A stretch of 48,013 bases of DNA from Candidatus Nitrotoga sp. CP45 (GCA_003402375.1 QFXJ01000005.1:1-48013), one strand, 5' to 3'; positions 8,727-18,628 are shown, numbered from the stretch's first letter. Made by a program: numbers and translations. The notes: a model not told the origin generated them from the letters alone.

Positions 8727-11066
8727 ATGTCAATCAGTCTTGAAGACTATCAAGAATTACTTGATTCACTCTCTCCTGCATTGCTGGAGGGTCTCCATTC
8801 TACGTGGCATGAAGCGACCAAGGTCTTTAGCGCGCGCGGTTTGGACAACTATCTCAAGAGCACTTCCGCCCTAAAAAGCTTAGGCAAGGATGACAGCCTC
8901 GTTGCAACCTGGATCGACCATGCGCCTCTAGTAGCCAAAGAGATCGGTGAGGATGCCATACCTGACCTGGTGCAAAATGCACTATCAATGGCCTCCAAAA
9001 CCTCTGGTGCAGTAATCGAGCTGGTGCTCAGCACGGCACCCACAGCGGCTAACCGTCTCGGTGATGAAGCCTTGTTCGGCTCCTACCTGCAGTTCCTTAA
9101 TACCCTTGTATCCCAAGCACCGCGTGGTATGCGGCCGATGCTCGAAAACCTGGAGATACTGTTCGGCCAGCTCACCCTTGGCGGCCTACGGCGCTGGGCA
9201 CTATGGGGGGCGCATGCCTACCGCACCAATTACCCGGAGCAGGCCAGCTATTTCAGCCTGCAATCCAAAGAATCCCTGGCTATGTTGCAGAAAGAAAGAA
9301 AGGGCACATTGTTTATCGATGTTCAGCGTCGCATCAACATGTATCTACGCGCATTATGGGCGCGCGACTTTTTCATGAAACCCACATCTGGGGATTTTGA
9401 GACACGGGAAGGTTACCAACCCTTTATCGAGGGCTATTTTCTGCATATACCAGATGCTTATGATGATTTCGTCGTAGGCGAAACTAAATTACCCGGCTTG
9501 GAAGTTTATCGTGCTGCTACTGCACATTGCGCGGCGCACATTGTCTATACCAGCGAGCCAATTTCAGCCGAAGCGCTTAATCCCTGGCAGATGGCGGTAA
9601 TCAGTGTGATCGAGGACGCGCGCGTTGAAACGCTGGCTGTGCGCAAATTTCCCGGGCTCAAACATTTGTGGTCACAATTCCATACCATCACTTCGGGTCA
9701 GAACAGCACCGCAGGGAATTTCCTTAATCGCCTGGCACGCGCTCTGCTGGACGAAAGCTACCATGACGATGATCCGTGGATAAACCAAGGACGGATATTG
9801 TTCAAAAAAGCTGCAAACCGCCTCGACACAAACCAGACCTCCTGGGATATCGGGGTACAACTAGCACATGAATTCATAGTTAAGCATATTGGCTTTGCTC
9901 CCCGCAGCGATTTACTCACTATTTGTTATCGTGACGACAACCGTTACATTTGGGAATTCGAAGAGTTTGATTTTGACAAGGCGATGGCAGCTGGCTATAA
10001 CGCACCCAAACAGGTTCGTAAATATGTCAGCGCAGTTGAGCTAGCAAACGAAGTAGACGTAGAAAATGCCGGCGACGATGCCGAAGAAATCTGGGTTCTG
10101 GACACCGAACTCTTCCCCTACGAAGACATGGGTAAATCCTTCAACGAACTGGAAGGTAAAGAACCTGTATCCGAGCCTTACTATTACTCGGAATGGGACT
10201 ATCAGATACAGCTCGAACGTCCTTCCTGGGTTACCGTGCTGGAAAAGCGGCCGAAAGCGGGCGATTTGCAACTAATTAACGATATCACCCTGCAACACAA
10301 GAGAACTATCAACCGCTTGAAATTTCTGCTGGACGCGCTACAACCACAGGGCGTGACCCGTATCCGAAAACTGGAAGATGGTGACGAAGTTGATATAAAT
10401 GCCGCCATTCGTGCCATGATCGATATTCGCATGGGGCAGCAACCTGATCAGCGCATCATGATGCGCTCGGTGCGTAAGGTGCGAGACATTTCAGTGATGG
10501 TGCTGCTGGATTTATCCGAGTCGACCAACGAGAAGGTAGCCGGGCAAGATTACAGCATTCTTGATTTGCAGCGTCAGGCAACCGTACTGCTCGCAGATGC
10601 AATCAACAAAATCGGTGACCCTTTCGCAATTCACGGCTTTTTCTCGGATGGGCGCCACAAAGTAGAGTATTCTCGCTTTAAGGATTTCGACCAGCCTTAC
10701 AATGAAATTCCGAAATCTCGTATAGCCGGTATGAAGGGACAATTTTCCACACGTATGGGGGCTGCTATACGCCACGCCGGGCATTATCTGAAATTGCAGA
10801 AATCTGCCAAAAAATTACTACTGCTGATTACCGATGGCGAGCCGGCGGACATTGATGTACGCGACCCACAATATTTACGTTTTGACACCAAAAAAGCAGT
10901 AGAGGAAATGACGCGTTCTGGCATAACCACCTTCTGTATTTCACTTGACCCTAGAGCAGATCAATATGTTTCCCGAATTTTTGGAGCCAAAAATTACATA
11001 GTAATGGATCATGTAGAACGGCTGCCAGAAAAACTACCCGCACTTTATGCAGGACTTACACGATGA
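8727..11066 (+). CDS. cbbO: RuBisCO activase adaptor CbbO (von Willebrand A domain)
   Basis: CbbO is the substrate adaptor of the CbbQO activase: it bridges the CbbQ hexamer to RuBisCO through a C-terminal VWA domain. The 779-residue protein has a long helical N-terminal region and a VWA domain from about residue 590, with the metal-ion-dependent adhesion motif DLSES in VMVLLDLSESTNE and LLLITDGEPAD further on. The length fits CbbO (about 750-800). The start follows GGAG eight bases upstream. The stop overlaps the ATG of the next ORF by four bases (ATGA), implying translational coupling. Confidence 0.94.
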   Translation: MSISLEDYQELLDSLSPALLEGLHSTWHEATKVFSARGLDNYLKSTSALKSLGKDDSLVATWIDHAPLVAKEIGEDAIPDLVQNALSMASKTSGAVIELVLSTAPTAANRLGDEALFGSYLQFLNTLVSQAPRGMRPMLENLEILFGQLTLGGLRRWALWGAHAYRTNYPEQASYFSLQSKESLAMLQKERKGTLFIDVQRRINMYLRALWARDFFMKPTSGDFETREGYQPFIEGYFLHIPDAYDDFVVGETKLPGLEVYRAATAHCAAHIVYTSEPISAEALNPWQMAVISVIEDARVETLAVRKFPGLKHLWSQFHTITSGQNSTAGNFLNRLARALLDESYHDDDPWINQGRILFKKAANRLDTNQTSWDIGVQLAHEFIVKHIGFAPRSDLLTICYRDDNRYIWEFEEFDFDKAMAAGYNAPKQVRKYVSAVELANEVDVENAGDDAEEIWVLDTELFPYEDMGKSFNELEGKEPVSEPYYYSEWDYQIQLERPSWVTVLEKRPKAGDLQLINDITLQHKRTINRLKFLLDALQPQGVTRIRKLEDGDEVDINAAIRAMIDIRMGQQPDQRIMMRSVRKVRDISVMVLLDLSESTNEKVAGQDYSILDLQRQATVLLADAINKIGDPFAIHGFFSDGRHKVEYSRFKDFDQPYNEIPKSRIAGMKGQFSTRMGAAIRHAGHYLKLQKSAKKLLLLITDGEPADIDVRDPQYLRFDTKKAVEEMTRSGITTFCISLDPRADQYVSRIFGAKNYIVMDHVERLPEKLPALYAGLTR

Positions 11067-11365
11067 CACTACAATTTTATGTCGGCGTCGACAATGACGC
11101 ACAGGGCGGATTGACCCATTTGGGGCGTATCGTACGTGACGCTTGGGTATTCGGCATCTTGCCCGAAACTGAAACCTGTGCAGGCTGGGATTCCGCACGC
11201 ATGCAAAATCTGTACGAACAGGTTTATGCCGCTTGGGAACCTTACGCACACCTGCCCAGCCGATTGCCAGAAAATCTACGTGAGAAACATGTACATTTGT
11301 ATGCCCAGGCTATAAAAACTGCCCGTAACATGGGGTGGGATGCAGAACTGGATAAGGACGAGTGA
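11063..11365 (+). CDS. Small protein translationally coupled to cbbO
   Basis: This 100-residue acidic protein begins at an ATG overlapping the cbbO stop by four bases, so it is almost surely expressed. It has no signal peptide or membrane segment. Visible features are an N-terminal strand MTLQFYVGVDN, a tryptophan-rich middle and a helical C-terminus ending in DKDE. I do not recognise a named family. Its position suggests a role with the CbbQO activase or with RuBisCO, for example as a chaperone or regulator, but that is inference from linkage only. It is the last gene of the cbb operon in this window. Confidence 0.8.
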   Translation: MTLQFYVGVDNDAQGGLTHLGRIVRDAWVFGILPETETCAGWDSARMQNLYEQVYAAWEPYAHLPSRLPENLREKHVHLYAQAIKTARNMGWDAELDKDE

Positions 11366-11569
11366 TACATCACCTGGGCAATGTATGATGTTCCAAGGTA
11401 TACAATTTGGGTACACAACCAGCCTGATCTTTAGACAATAGACGGCCTGATGTATCCGGCTTGGACTAAAAACCTCTAAATCATTAGCGTTTCAATGCTT
11501 CAAATTGGTCAAATAAAGCTTTTTTTGGGTAGCTGATAGCTTTAAAACAAGACCCTTTACATAAAACTA

Positions 11570-11619
11570 TTTACACCCTTCGGTTAACTGGTACTATACG
11601 CAGGTCAAGGTGACCTTGA
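11570..11619 (+). promoter_or_regulatory. Promoter with adjacent operator-like palindrome
   Basis: A -35-like TTTACA (11570-11575) and -10-like TACTAT (11592-11597) are spaced by 16 bases. A perfect dyad TCAAGGT-G-ACCTTGA occupies 11605-11619, right at the predicted transcription start. Such placement suits a repressor operator. The element lies 44 bases upstream of the exported-protein gene at 11663. The rest of 11366-11569 shows nothing else I can name. Confidence 0.5.
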
Positions 11620-11662
11620 TCCTATACTACTATCCTTCCAACTCTATATTTAGGAGCTTTTC

Positions 11663-12004
11663 ATGAAAAAGAGTCTTATAAATATCACAATCATGTCCTG
11701 TTTTGCATTGGGTGCATCCTTGGCGCAAGCTGATAACATGACTGGTGTTACTGCCTCTGGTATATCTACCAACACTGGGCAATCCTATGGCATATCTGGT
11801 GGCAGAGTCCAGCCTATGGGCGCAGATGGCCGAGTTCAACCAGGTAACGCCAGTTTTGATGTTCAAAATCAACCACCTGAACATTACCGTTACTCTCATG
11901 TTTCCAATCAAACCAATATCGTTCAGTCTGGACCTAATGGACCGTTCAATCAATTGGGAAATCCGGGAATGAACTCACAAGAGCGTTATCCCATGGGGAG
12001 GTAG
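11663..12004 (+). CDS. Small exported protein of unknown function
   Basis: The 113-residue product starts with a clear signal peptide (MKKSL, hydrophobic core, predicted cleavage after ALGASLAQA near residue 23). The mature part is rich in Asn, Gln, Gly, Ser and Pro, has no cysteine and no obvious hydrophobic core, and looks disordered or adhesive. AGGAGCTTTTC before the ATG is a strong ribosome site. The gene has its own promoter and terminator, so it is a single-gene unit between the cbb operon and lolD. I recognise no family. The repeated VQPMGADGRVQPG segment is the only internal repeat-like feature. Confidence 0.75.
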   Translation: MKKSLINITIMSCFALGASLAQADNMTGVTASGISTNTGQSYGISGGRVQPMGADGRVQPGNASFDVQNQPPEHYRYSHVSNQTNIVQSGPNGPFNQLGNPGMNSQERYPMGR

Positions 12005-12053
12005 TAAACTACGTTTAGTAACAATGAATGAACAAATTCATTTAGCATAAGAA

Positions 12054-12083
12054 GGCCAGCTTAATGCTGGCCTTGTTTTTTCT
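12054..12083 (+). terminator. Intrinsic terminator after the exported-protein gene
   Basis: GGCCAGC (12054-12060) pairs with GCTGGCC (12066-12072) around a five-base loop and is followed by TTGTTTTTTCT. This is a textbook Rho-independent terminator 50 bases after the stop at 12004. Confidence 0.9.
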
Positions 12084-12144
12084 ACTAAAACAAAATAACA
12101 CAATCATTATACAAACCGTATTGTGACAACGGCCTCTGCGGCAA

Positions 12145-12825
12145 TTACACTTCGTGCAGCATTCCATCAATCAGGCGAAGCTGACGCTGCATTTTTCCCG
12201 CTAACTCCAAGTCGTGGGTGACTACGATGAAGCTGGTGTTAAGTCTGGAATTGAGCTCTTGCATCAGTTCAAATAATGCTTGCGCACTGGCTCGGTCAAG
12301 ATTTCCGGTAGGCTCATCTGCCAATACACAGGCTGGCTCGGTAACTAGCGCGCGCGCTACGGCGACGCGCTGACGTTCACCACCGGAAAGTTCGGCGGGC
12401 AGATGCTCCGTACGGTGTGCGAGCCCTACCAACCCGAGCATACGCGCGGCAATCGGGGCTGTTTCGCTTCGCTTCATGCCACGGATTAGTAATGGCATGG
12501 CCACATTTTCCAGTGCGGTGAATTCCGCCAGCAGATGATGGAACTGGTACACAAAGCCCAGTGCTTGGTTGCGCAAAGTGCCGCGCTCTGCTTCATTCAT
12601 GGCTTGCACATCGTGGCCGAGGATGGCAACGCTGCCGCCGCTGGCCTTGTCCAATCCGCCGAGCAAATGGAGCAGGGTGCTTTTGCCGGAGCCGGAGCTA
12701 CCTACGATGGCGATACGTTCGCCGCGCATGACGTCCATATTAACGCCGTTAAGCACAGGTACGTTGAGTTTGCCTTGCACAAAGGTTTTGCATAAGTCGC
12801 GGCAGGAAATGACCATCTCACTCAT
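12145..12825 (-). CDS. lolD: Lipoprotein-releasing ABC transporter ATPase LolD
   Basis: LolD powers release of outer-membrane lipoproteins from the inner membrane to the carrier LolA. The 226-residue protein has Walker A GSSGSGKST near residue 42, signature LSGGERQR, Walker B CVLADEPTGNLD and switch histidine VVTHD. Its ATG overlaps the end of the permease gene by eight bases, so the pair is an operon. The related MacB and FtsE ATPases look similar, but the LolC/E-type permease next door decides the assignment. Confidence 0.93.
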   Translation of the reverse strand: MSEMVISCRDLCKTFVQGKLNVPVLNGVNMDVMRGERIAIVGSSGSGKSTLLHLLGGLDKASGGSVAILGHDVQAMNEAERGTLRNQALGFVYQFHHLLAEFTALENVAMPLLIRGMKRSETAPIAARMLGLVGLAHRTEHLPAELSGGERQRVAVARALVTEPACVLADEPTGNLDRASAQALFELMQELNSRLNTSFIVVTHDLELAGKMQRQLRLIDGMLHEV

Positions 12826-14062
12826 AGCGTAGCGCCTCCGCCGGTTGTGTTCTGGATGCGCGCCAACTTGGATATAGCGTGGCGAACAGGCTGATGAGAA
12901 AGGAGAAACATGCCACGATCAGCACATCCCCGCGCTGTAAGTCGGAGGGCAATTCGCTGATGAAATACACTTCCTTGGAGAGAAAGTGCATGCCCAGCAT
13001 CCGTTCTAGAAACGGCACCACAGTGTCAATGTTGAGGCTTAGTAGTATGCCTCCTCCAACGCCGAATATCGAACCAATCAGGCCAATCAGCGCGCCTTGG
13101 ACGATGAAAATTTTCATGATGCTGGCGGGCGAGGCACCAAGCGTGCGCAGGATGGCGATGTCGGCTTGTTTGTCGGTAACCGCCATTACCAGCGTGGAGA
13201 CAATGTTGAATGCTGCTACCGCCACGATGAGCGAGAGAATAATAAACATCATTTTCTTTTCGATCTGCACTGCGCGGAAATAATTAGAGTGCTGGCGCGT
13301 CCAGTCGCTAACGTAGGTATTGCGCGGCAAAATACGTTGTATCTCGATGGCCACGTGCGGAGCCAGATCGAGGTCATGCAGACGTGCGCTTATGCCGCTT
13401 ACCGCGCTACCCATTTGATAAAGCTTCTGCGCGTCATTAAGGTGGATCAGTGCCAGCGCATTGTCATAGGGTGCCATACCGATCTCAAAAATACCCACTA
13501 CGCGGAATTGCTTGAGGCGCGGCACCATTCCCGCAGGTGTGATCTGCCCCTGAGGAGAGATGAGTAACACCTTGTCGTTCAGATGCGCCCCCAGCGTGTG
13601 CGCCAAGTCTGAACCCAGCACGATGCCGAAACTTCCTTCCTGCAAGGCTTCCAGCGAACCGGCCTTCATCTTGTCGGAGAGGTCTATTACTTTGCTTTCA
13701 TCCTGCGGCAAAATGCCGCGTACCATTACGCCCTGTACGTTTTGATCAAACGACACCATGCCTTGTCCATTCACGAAAGGTGCGGCAGCCGCTACTTGCG
13801 GATATTTTGCCGTAAGCTGTAAGGCCGGTTGCCAATCGACCAAATAGTTACCCTCTTCACTGATTTGCAGGTGGGGCGCGATACCTAGAATGCGTGTGCG
13901 GATTTCTTTTTGGAAACCGTTCATCACCGACAGCACTACAATCAGCGCAGCCACGCCCAAGGCCATACCCAGCATGGAGATAAGCGAAATAAAAGAAATA
14001 AAATGATTGCGCCGCTTGGCACGGGTGTAACGCAGACCGATAAAGAGTTCGTAAGGACGCAA
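12818..14062 (-). CDS. lolC: Lipoprotein-releasing permease LolC/LolE family
   Basis: This 414-residue inner-membrane permease has the FtsX/LolE architecture: one N-terminal membrane helix (about residues 22-48), a large periplasmic domain, and three C-terminal helices (about 270-300, 315-345, 375-400). The N-terminus MRPYELFIGLRYTRAKRRNHFISFISLISMLG is typical when read in parts. Only one LolC/E gene is present beside lolD, so it may function as a homodimer or pair with a distant partner; LolC versus LolE cannot be decided from sequence alone. It is transcribed ahead of lolD. Confidence 0.9.
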   Translation of the reverse strand: MRPYELFIGLRYTRAKRRNHFISFISLISMLGMALGVAALIVVLSVMNGFQKEIRTRILGIAPHLQISEEGNYLVDWQPALQLTAKYPQVAAAAPFVNGQGMVSFDQNVQGVMVRGILPQDESKVIDLSDKMKAGSLEALQEGSFGIVLGSDLAHTLGAHLNDKVLLISPQGQITPAGMVPRLKQFRVVGIFEIGMAPYDNALALIHLNDAQKLYQMGSAVSGISARLHDLDLAPHVAIEIQRILPRNTYVSDWTRQHSNYFRAVQIEKKMMFIILSLIVAVAAFNIVSTLVMAVTDKQADIAILRTLGASPASIMKIFIVQGALIGLIGSIFGVGGGILLSLNIDTVVPFLERMLGMHFLSKEVYFISELPSDLQRGDVLIVACFSFLISLFATLYPSWRASRTQPAEALRYE

Positions 14063-14261
14063 AGTGAAGGTGCTTAAAAAGAATGGGACGCTAGTTTGCC
14101 ATAAGAGCGTTCTCTGTGGGATGGTAAACTGACGTGAATAAAAGTTACTTCATTTTGTTTGCTCTAAGTATCCCTGTTCGAATTAACAAATCAAAGTGCT
14201 TTTCTTGATTCGAAATTAATTTACGCAATATTCTGATTAAGTAATTTCGGACAAATTCAAC

Positions 14262-15299
14262 ATGAGAAATGTAGACATCCTTATCCTTGATTTATTCTTG
14301 CCGCAAGAGATTTCTGTCGATGCTTGCGCCGGACTGTCTGTGCCTGTCCTTGAGAAAATGCTGGCGCGTGCCAAGCCTGCATCGTTATCCTCAGAAATTG
14401 GCTCAACAGGTACGCTGGAAGAATGGCTATGCCGGACTTTTGGTGTCGCACGACAAATGGACGAACCCATCGCACCGATTACCTTGATGGCGGACGGGAT
14501 GCAGCCAGGTTCGGGCTATTGGTTGCGTGCTGACCCAGTGTATCTGCAGATGCAACGCACGCAATTGTCTTTGCATCCGGATGTACCATTGAGTGCTGAT
14601 GAAGCGGCTCAGTTGTGCACCAGTTTGAATACGCATTTTGCTGCTGAAGGTTTACGTTTTTTTTCGCCCCATCCGCAGCGCTGGTATCTCCAAATGGAGA
14701 GTGTTCCAGACATCGTGACCCGTCCTTTGGCGCAGGTGGCAGGCAGGAACGTACAAACGTATTTGCCGAAAGGACAGAATGCCTTACATTGGCATAAAGT
14801 CTTTAACGAAATCCAAATGCTTTTTTTCGAACATGCTGTTAATCAAGCGCGCGAGGCTCGAGGTGATTTCCCCATAAACAGTATATGGCTGTGGGGAGGA
14901 GGGCATGCGGTGGAACAATTGGCACGGCCATATACGAAAGTTTGCGGCGACAGTTTTTTGGCCGGGGCGTTTGCGCAGGCTGCAGGTATTCCTTATCAAA
15001 CATTGCCTGATGATTTAGCCCAGTGTGTTGATGATAATAAAGGTGACCTGTTGGTCGTTTGGGAAGGTTTGCGCCGCCCATTTCAGCAAGGTGACCTGCA
15101 TGCCTGGCGCGATTCGGTGCAGCGCCTTGAGCAAAGTTATATTGCACCATTGTGGGAAGCACTGCGTAACGGGGGCATCAAGCAACTTAGCTTGAATGTA
15201 CTTAATGCGGGCGTTGTACAACGATTTATGTTGACGCGCAGTGCGGTGTGGAAGCCGTGGCGCTTATCCAAACCTTTGACGCGATATGCGCTGGCGTAA
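14262..15299 (+). CDS. RpfE-type / phosphoglycerate-mutase-like protein of unknown role
   Basis: This 345-residue soluble protein resembles the betaproteobacterial family often labelled phosphoglycerate mutase or regulatory protein of RpfE type. Supporting segments are APITLMADGMQPGSGYWLRADPVYL near residues 85-105 (read in parts), SIWLWGGG and the C-terminal WKPWRLSKPL. It has no visible catalytic motif of true phosphoglycerate mutases, so enzymatic activity is doubtful. In related genomes the gene often sits by recJ; here it precedes accA by 114 bases on the same strand. No good ribosome site is seen at the ATG. Confidence 0.7.
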   Translation: MRNVDILILDLFLPQEISVDACAGLSVPVLEKMLARAKPASLSSEIGSTGTLEEWLCRTFGVARQMDEPIAPITLMADGMQPGSGYWLRADPVYLQMQRTQLSLHPDVPLSADEAAQLCTSLNTHFAAEGLRFFSPHPQRWYLQMESVPDIVTRPLAQVAGRNVQTYLPKGQNALHWHKVFNEIQMLFFEHAVNQAREARGDFPINSIWLWGGGHAVEQLARPYTKVCGDSFLAGAFAQAAGIPYQTLPDDLAQCVDDNKGDLLVVWEGLRRPFQQGDLHAWRDSVQRLEQSYIAPLWEALRNGGIKQLSLNVLNAGVVQRFMLTRSAVWKPWRLSKPLTRYALA

Positions 15300-15413
15300 A
15301 ATAAAAAAGCAGACTGAAATTTTTTCAGCAGCGCAGCAAAATTCTATCCGCGCTTCTTTGGACTGGCTAGTGAGATACTGTATCATTTGAATACGCAAAT
15401 AAATACGAAATTT

Positions 15414-16379
15414 ATGAAAGCTATCTTCTTGGATTTTGAGCAGCCTATCGCCGAATTGGCAGGCAAAATTGAGCAACTTCGCTTTGTACAGAATGATTCT
15501 GCACTTGATATCTCCGATGAGATTAACCGTCTGCAAATAAAAAGCCAGGCGTTAGCCAAGGATATTTACGCCAAGCTCACACCGTGGCAAATCTCACAAG
15601 TGTCGCGCCACCCGCAGCGCCCTTACACGCTGGATTACATTCAGCACCTATTTACTGATTTTGAGGAGCTGCATGGAGATCGCTCCTATGCTGATGATCC
15701 GGCTATTGTCGGCGGGTTAGCACGTTTTAACGGCCAAAGTGTGATGGTAATTGGGCACCAAAAAGGACGTGATACGAAGGAGCGGCAATATCGCAATTTT
15801 GGCATGCCTCGCCCAGAGGGCTACCGCAAGGCCATGCGTTTGATGCGGCTGGCGGAGAAATTCGATATTCCTATTATGACTTTTATCGATACCCCAGGTG
15901 CGTACCCCGGAATTGGTGCAGAAGAACGTGGTCAATCCGAAGCCATCGGCAAAAGCTTATATGTGATGGCAGAATTACGGGTACCATTAATTTGTACGGT
16001 GATCGGAGAGGGCGGCTCTGGTGGCGCGTTAGCCATTGCGGTGGGAGACGCGCTATTGATGCTGCAATACGCTACATATTCGGTCATTTCGCCAGAAGGC
16101 TGCGCTGCCATCCTTTGGAAAAATGCGGACAAATCCGCTGATGCGGCGGAAACGTTGGGTATCACCGCTACCAGATTGAAGGCGTTGGGGTTGATCGACA
16201 AGATCATAAACGAACCGCTGGGCGGTGCTCACCGTGATTGTGAAGCAATGATGTTAACCCTGAAAAAGAGTTTGCAGGATACTCTTAAACAGGTGCAATC
16301 TCACTCTATAGACAAGCTACTGCAGAACCGTTTCAATCGCGTAATGGGCTATGGCAAGTTCAAGGAAGTCGAGCTTTGA
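15414..16379 (+). CDS. accA: Acetyl-CoA carboxylase carboxyltransferase subunit alpha
   Basis: AccA with AccD transfers CO2 from carboxybiotin to acetyl-CoA, making malonyl-CoA for fatty-acid synthesis. The 321-residue protein begins [15 protein letters not shown], the family start, so I chose the ATG at 15414 over an in-frame TTG at 15387. The crotonase-fold core shows [37 protein letters not shown] and [11 protein letters not shown]. The length is normal (about 320). Its last 29 bases overlap the start of tilS, a common accA-tilS pairing in betaproteobacteria. Confidence 0.95.
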   Translation: MKAIFLDFEQPIAELAGKIEQLRFVQNDSALDISDEINRLQIKSQALAKDIYAKLTPWQISQVSRHPQRPYTLDYIQHLFTDFEELHGDRSYADDPAIVGGLARFNGQSVMVIGHQKGRDTKERQYRNFGMPRPEGYRKAMRLMRLAEKFDIPIMTFIDTPGAYPGIGAEERGQSEAIGKSLYVMAELRVPLICTVIGEGGSGGALAIAVGDALLMLQYATYSVISPEGCAAILWKNADKSADAAETLGITATRLKALGLIDKIINEPLGGAHRDCEAMMLTLKKSLQDTLKQVQSHSIDKLLQNRFNRVMGYGKFKEVEL

Positions 16380-17709
16380 TTTAACAGAGTGCGTCACCGA
16401 CGCGCTCTCGCCCTTGCTTACTGCTGGCAGCTCCATCCTACTTGGACTAAGCGGTGGAGTTGATTCGGTCGTTTTGCTGCATCTACTACAGCAGCTTTCC
16501 CTTCGTTATTCATGGTGTTTAAGCGCATTGCATGTACATCACGGTATTAGCCCGCAAGCGGACGATTGGGCGGTATTCTGTGCTGATTTGTGTGCGCTTT
16601 ATGAAATCCCCCTACAAATCGAACATGTAAATATTGCGCCGTTACGTTCGCTAGGCATTGAGGCGGCGGCGCGAAAACTTCGTCATGCCGCGCTTGTGCA
16701 ACAGCAGGTGGATTTTGTAGCGCTAGCGCATCATCTTGATGACCAGGCAGAAACTTTGCTGCTGCAGTTACTGCGCGGGGCTGGAGTACGTGGCGCAAGT
16801 GCCATGCCAGCTATAAAGCATCGTGCTAATGTCCCGACACTGTTACGCCCTTTGCTTAACGTTCCGCGTTCCATATTACTGGAATACGCTCAACAGCATG
16901 CCCTCCAATGGGTAGAAGATGAAAGCAACGCTGATGACGCTTACCCACGCAATTTTTTACGCCATCGCATACTGCCGCTGTTAGAACAACGATTCCCAGC
17001 CTACCGCAAAACTTTGCTGCGCAGCGCACAGCATTTTGCCGAGGCAGCTGAACTGCTGGATGAGTTGGCACAGCAGGATGCAGAATTGGCAATAGTGGAT
17101 AACCGTTTGGATGTTAAGAAACTGCGTGTATTGGGCGTTATAAGGGCGAAAAATCTATTGCGTTATTTTCTTGCGGCGCAAGGAACACCCATTCCAGACA
17201 GTACACGGCTACAAGAAATGCTGCGGCAGCTATGCAATGCTCGCCAAGATGCGCAGGTGTGCATCGACTGGCAGGGCTGGCAGATGCGTCGATACCGCGA
17301 CCATGCTTACACCATGTCTGCGCTGCCGCCACCGGTTGATTTCACCGTTATTTGGCATGGTGAAGCAGAAGTATTGTTGCCTCCGCCACACGGTGCGCTT
17401 CTTTTTAAACATGCCATCGGGCAGGGTGTCAGTTTGGCAAAATTACAACTCGGCATTGTCAAAATTCGCTCCCGTCATGGCGGCGAAAACATTCGGGTGA
17501 ATGCTGCGCGAGGGCAACGGGAATTGAAAAATTTATTGCAGGAACATGGGATACTACCGTGGCAACGCGATTTGTTACCCTTGCTTTTTTGCAATGCTGA
17601 CTTGGTATGTGTCCCAGGTATAGCGATAGCCAATACATATCTGGCTCAGTCGAATGAAGCTGGTGTGGTGGTCATTTGGCGCGCAATGCTGAATATGGCA
17701 GAGTTTTGA
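16351..17709 (+). CDS. tilS: tRNA(Ile)-lysidine synthase TilS
   Basis: TilS converts the wobble cytidine of the CAU-anticodon isoleucine tRNA to lysidine, letting it read AUA. The 452-residue protein has the PP-loop motif GLSGGVDS near residue 33, HHLDDQAET, an N-type ATPase core, and the C-terminal TilS substrate-binding domains (segment [13 protein letters not shown] and [11 protein letters not shown]). The ATG at 16351 lies inside accA, overlapping it by 29 bases; a start inside the overlap is expected because the PP-loop must be preceded by a short helix. The length is typical. Confidence 0.93.
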   Translation: MASSRKSSFDLTECVTDALSPLLTAGSSILLGLSGGVDSVVLLHLLQQLSLRYSWCLSALHVHHGISPQADDWAVFCADLCALYEIPLQIEHVNIAPLRSLGIEAAARKLRHAALVQQQVDFVALAHHLDDQAETLLLQLLRGAGVRGASAMPAIKHRANVPTLLRPLLNVPRSILLEYAQQHALQWVEDESNADDAYPRNFLRHRILPLLEQRFPAYRKTLLRSAQHFAEAAELLDELAQQDAELAIVDNRLDVKKLRVLGVIRAKNLLRYFLAAQGTPIPDSTRLQEMLRQLCNARQDAQVCIDWQGWQMRRYRDHAYTMSALPPPVDFTVIWHGEAEVLLPPPHGALLFKHAIGQGVSLAKLQLGIVKIRSRHGGENIRVNAARGQRELKNLLQEHGILPWQRDLLPLLFCNADLVCVPGIAIANTYLAQSNEAGVVVIWRAMLNMAEF

Positions 17710-17799
17710 TTACTTTTAGTAAAGTCCGGTCCTGGGTAGGCGTTGTTTGTTGTTTGCTGATGTTACTAAACGCCACATAAAACAGCTTGGTTTTTTGGA

Positions 17800-18150
17800 C
17801 TACATATAGCTAACTGATGGATAACCTTCCCTTGTTGATATCTTAATTTTTCTATGATTATAAATATTTGGTATGACTTCTTTTTGCTTGATAAACTCAA
17901 AAAGTTCAGTGGTTGTATAGTCCTGTAAATACTGATCGCTTATTTTAAATTCTTTGATAATTCCAGAAATTTCCACATAAAAGACCATCGCACTTTCATT
18001 AAAGTCGCGCTTGCGTCTTACTTTGCATCCAGGAATCATATTTAACAAATGCTTACTTATCACCTCATGTTTTACTTTCATTTCATTTAGTTGAGGCCTT
18101 TTGAACCATTTAATCATCCAATTTCTTACCATTTGATTATGTACGTACAT
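17800..18150 (-). CDS. Hypothetical protein, AT-rich orphan
   Basis: This 116-residue basic protein (many Lys, Arg, Met, Ile) has no membrane segment or recognised motif. The sequence LNMIPGCKVRRKRDFNESAMVFYVEI looks like a folded alpha/beta domain when read in parts. Its base composition is more AT-rich than the neighbours, suggesting transfer or an accessory origin. The start could be the ATG at 18150 or internal ones nearby; no strong ribosome site helps. It converges with tilS and has about 480 bases of non-coding sequence behind its start. Confidence 0.5.
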   Translation of the reverse strand: MYVHNQMVRNWMIKWFKRPQLNEMKVKHEVISKHLLNMIPGCKVRRKRDFNESAMVFYVEISGIIKEFKISDQYLQDYTTTELFEFIKQKEVIPNIYNHRKIKISTREGYPSVSYM

Positions 18151-18628
18151 TCTAGCTTAATCTTAAATTGTGGAATCTTTAAAGTTGGAATTGTTGGTGC
18201 AGTGTACCAAGAAGTTAAGTTGGAACTCTTTAGGACTGATGGGGCGAATGTCATAGCTTTCTAATTGATTTATAGAATATTCCAATATGTGTCAAAAATT
18301 TTGTCATAGTTTCAACCTACATAAAATATTGGCCGCAGGCAGTAGCAAAACTTACTTTGCCATTACTTGCCACAATGTTAGTGGCAGTGATTTAAGCGGT
18401 TACCCACAAAAAAGACGGGATGTTGCGTGAAAATTAAACACCAGTAATGCCTGCACCGTTCTTGACAAGATTTATTTCTGGCACAATTAAAAATTAAAAT
18501 TGTTAATTTATCAAAATTAATATAAATAAACTTGCTACTGTAGCCTGGCTAGTATTTATAATTTCTTGTAATTAATACCGTGACTTGATACAGTTAACCG
18601 TCTTTTCAACCATATGGAAGTTAACATC
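18151..18628. other. AT-rich intergenic region upstream of the HU gene
   Basis: No gene is visible here. The interval holds a small dyad (TGCCAC / GTGGCA near 18370-18390) and long A/T runs from about 18480 to 18560 that could serve as a curved upstream promoter region for the HU-family gene. I could not choose a single -35/-10 pair with confidence. Confidence 0.4.

Noticed and set aside
13097-13567. 156-codon open frame antisense to the LolC/E gene
   Set aside because: Composition is that of a shadow frame (His, Arg, Cys rich) and the minus-strand permease is certain.
4423-18216. A shared 13-base word GTACCAAGAAGTT at 4423-4435 and 18204-18216
   Set aside because: Too short to prove a common repeat; flanks do not match.
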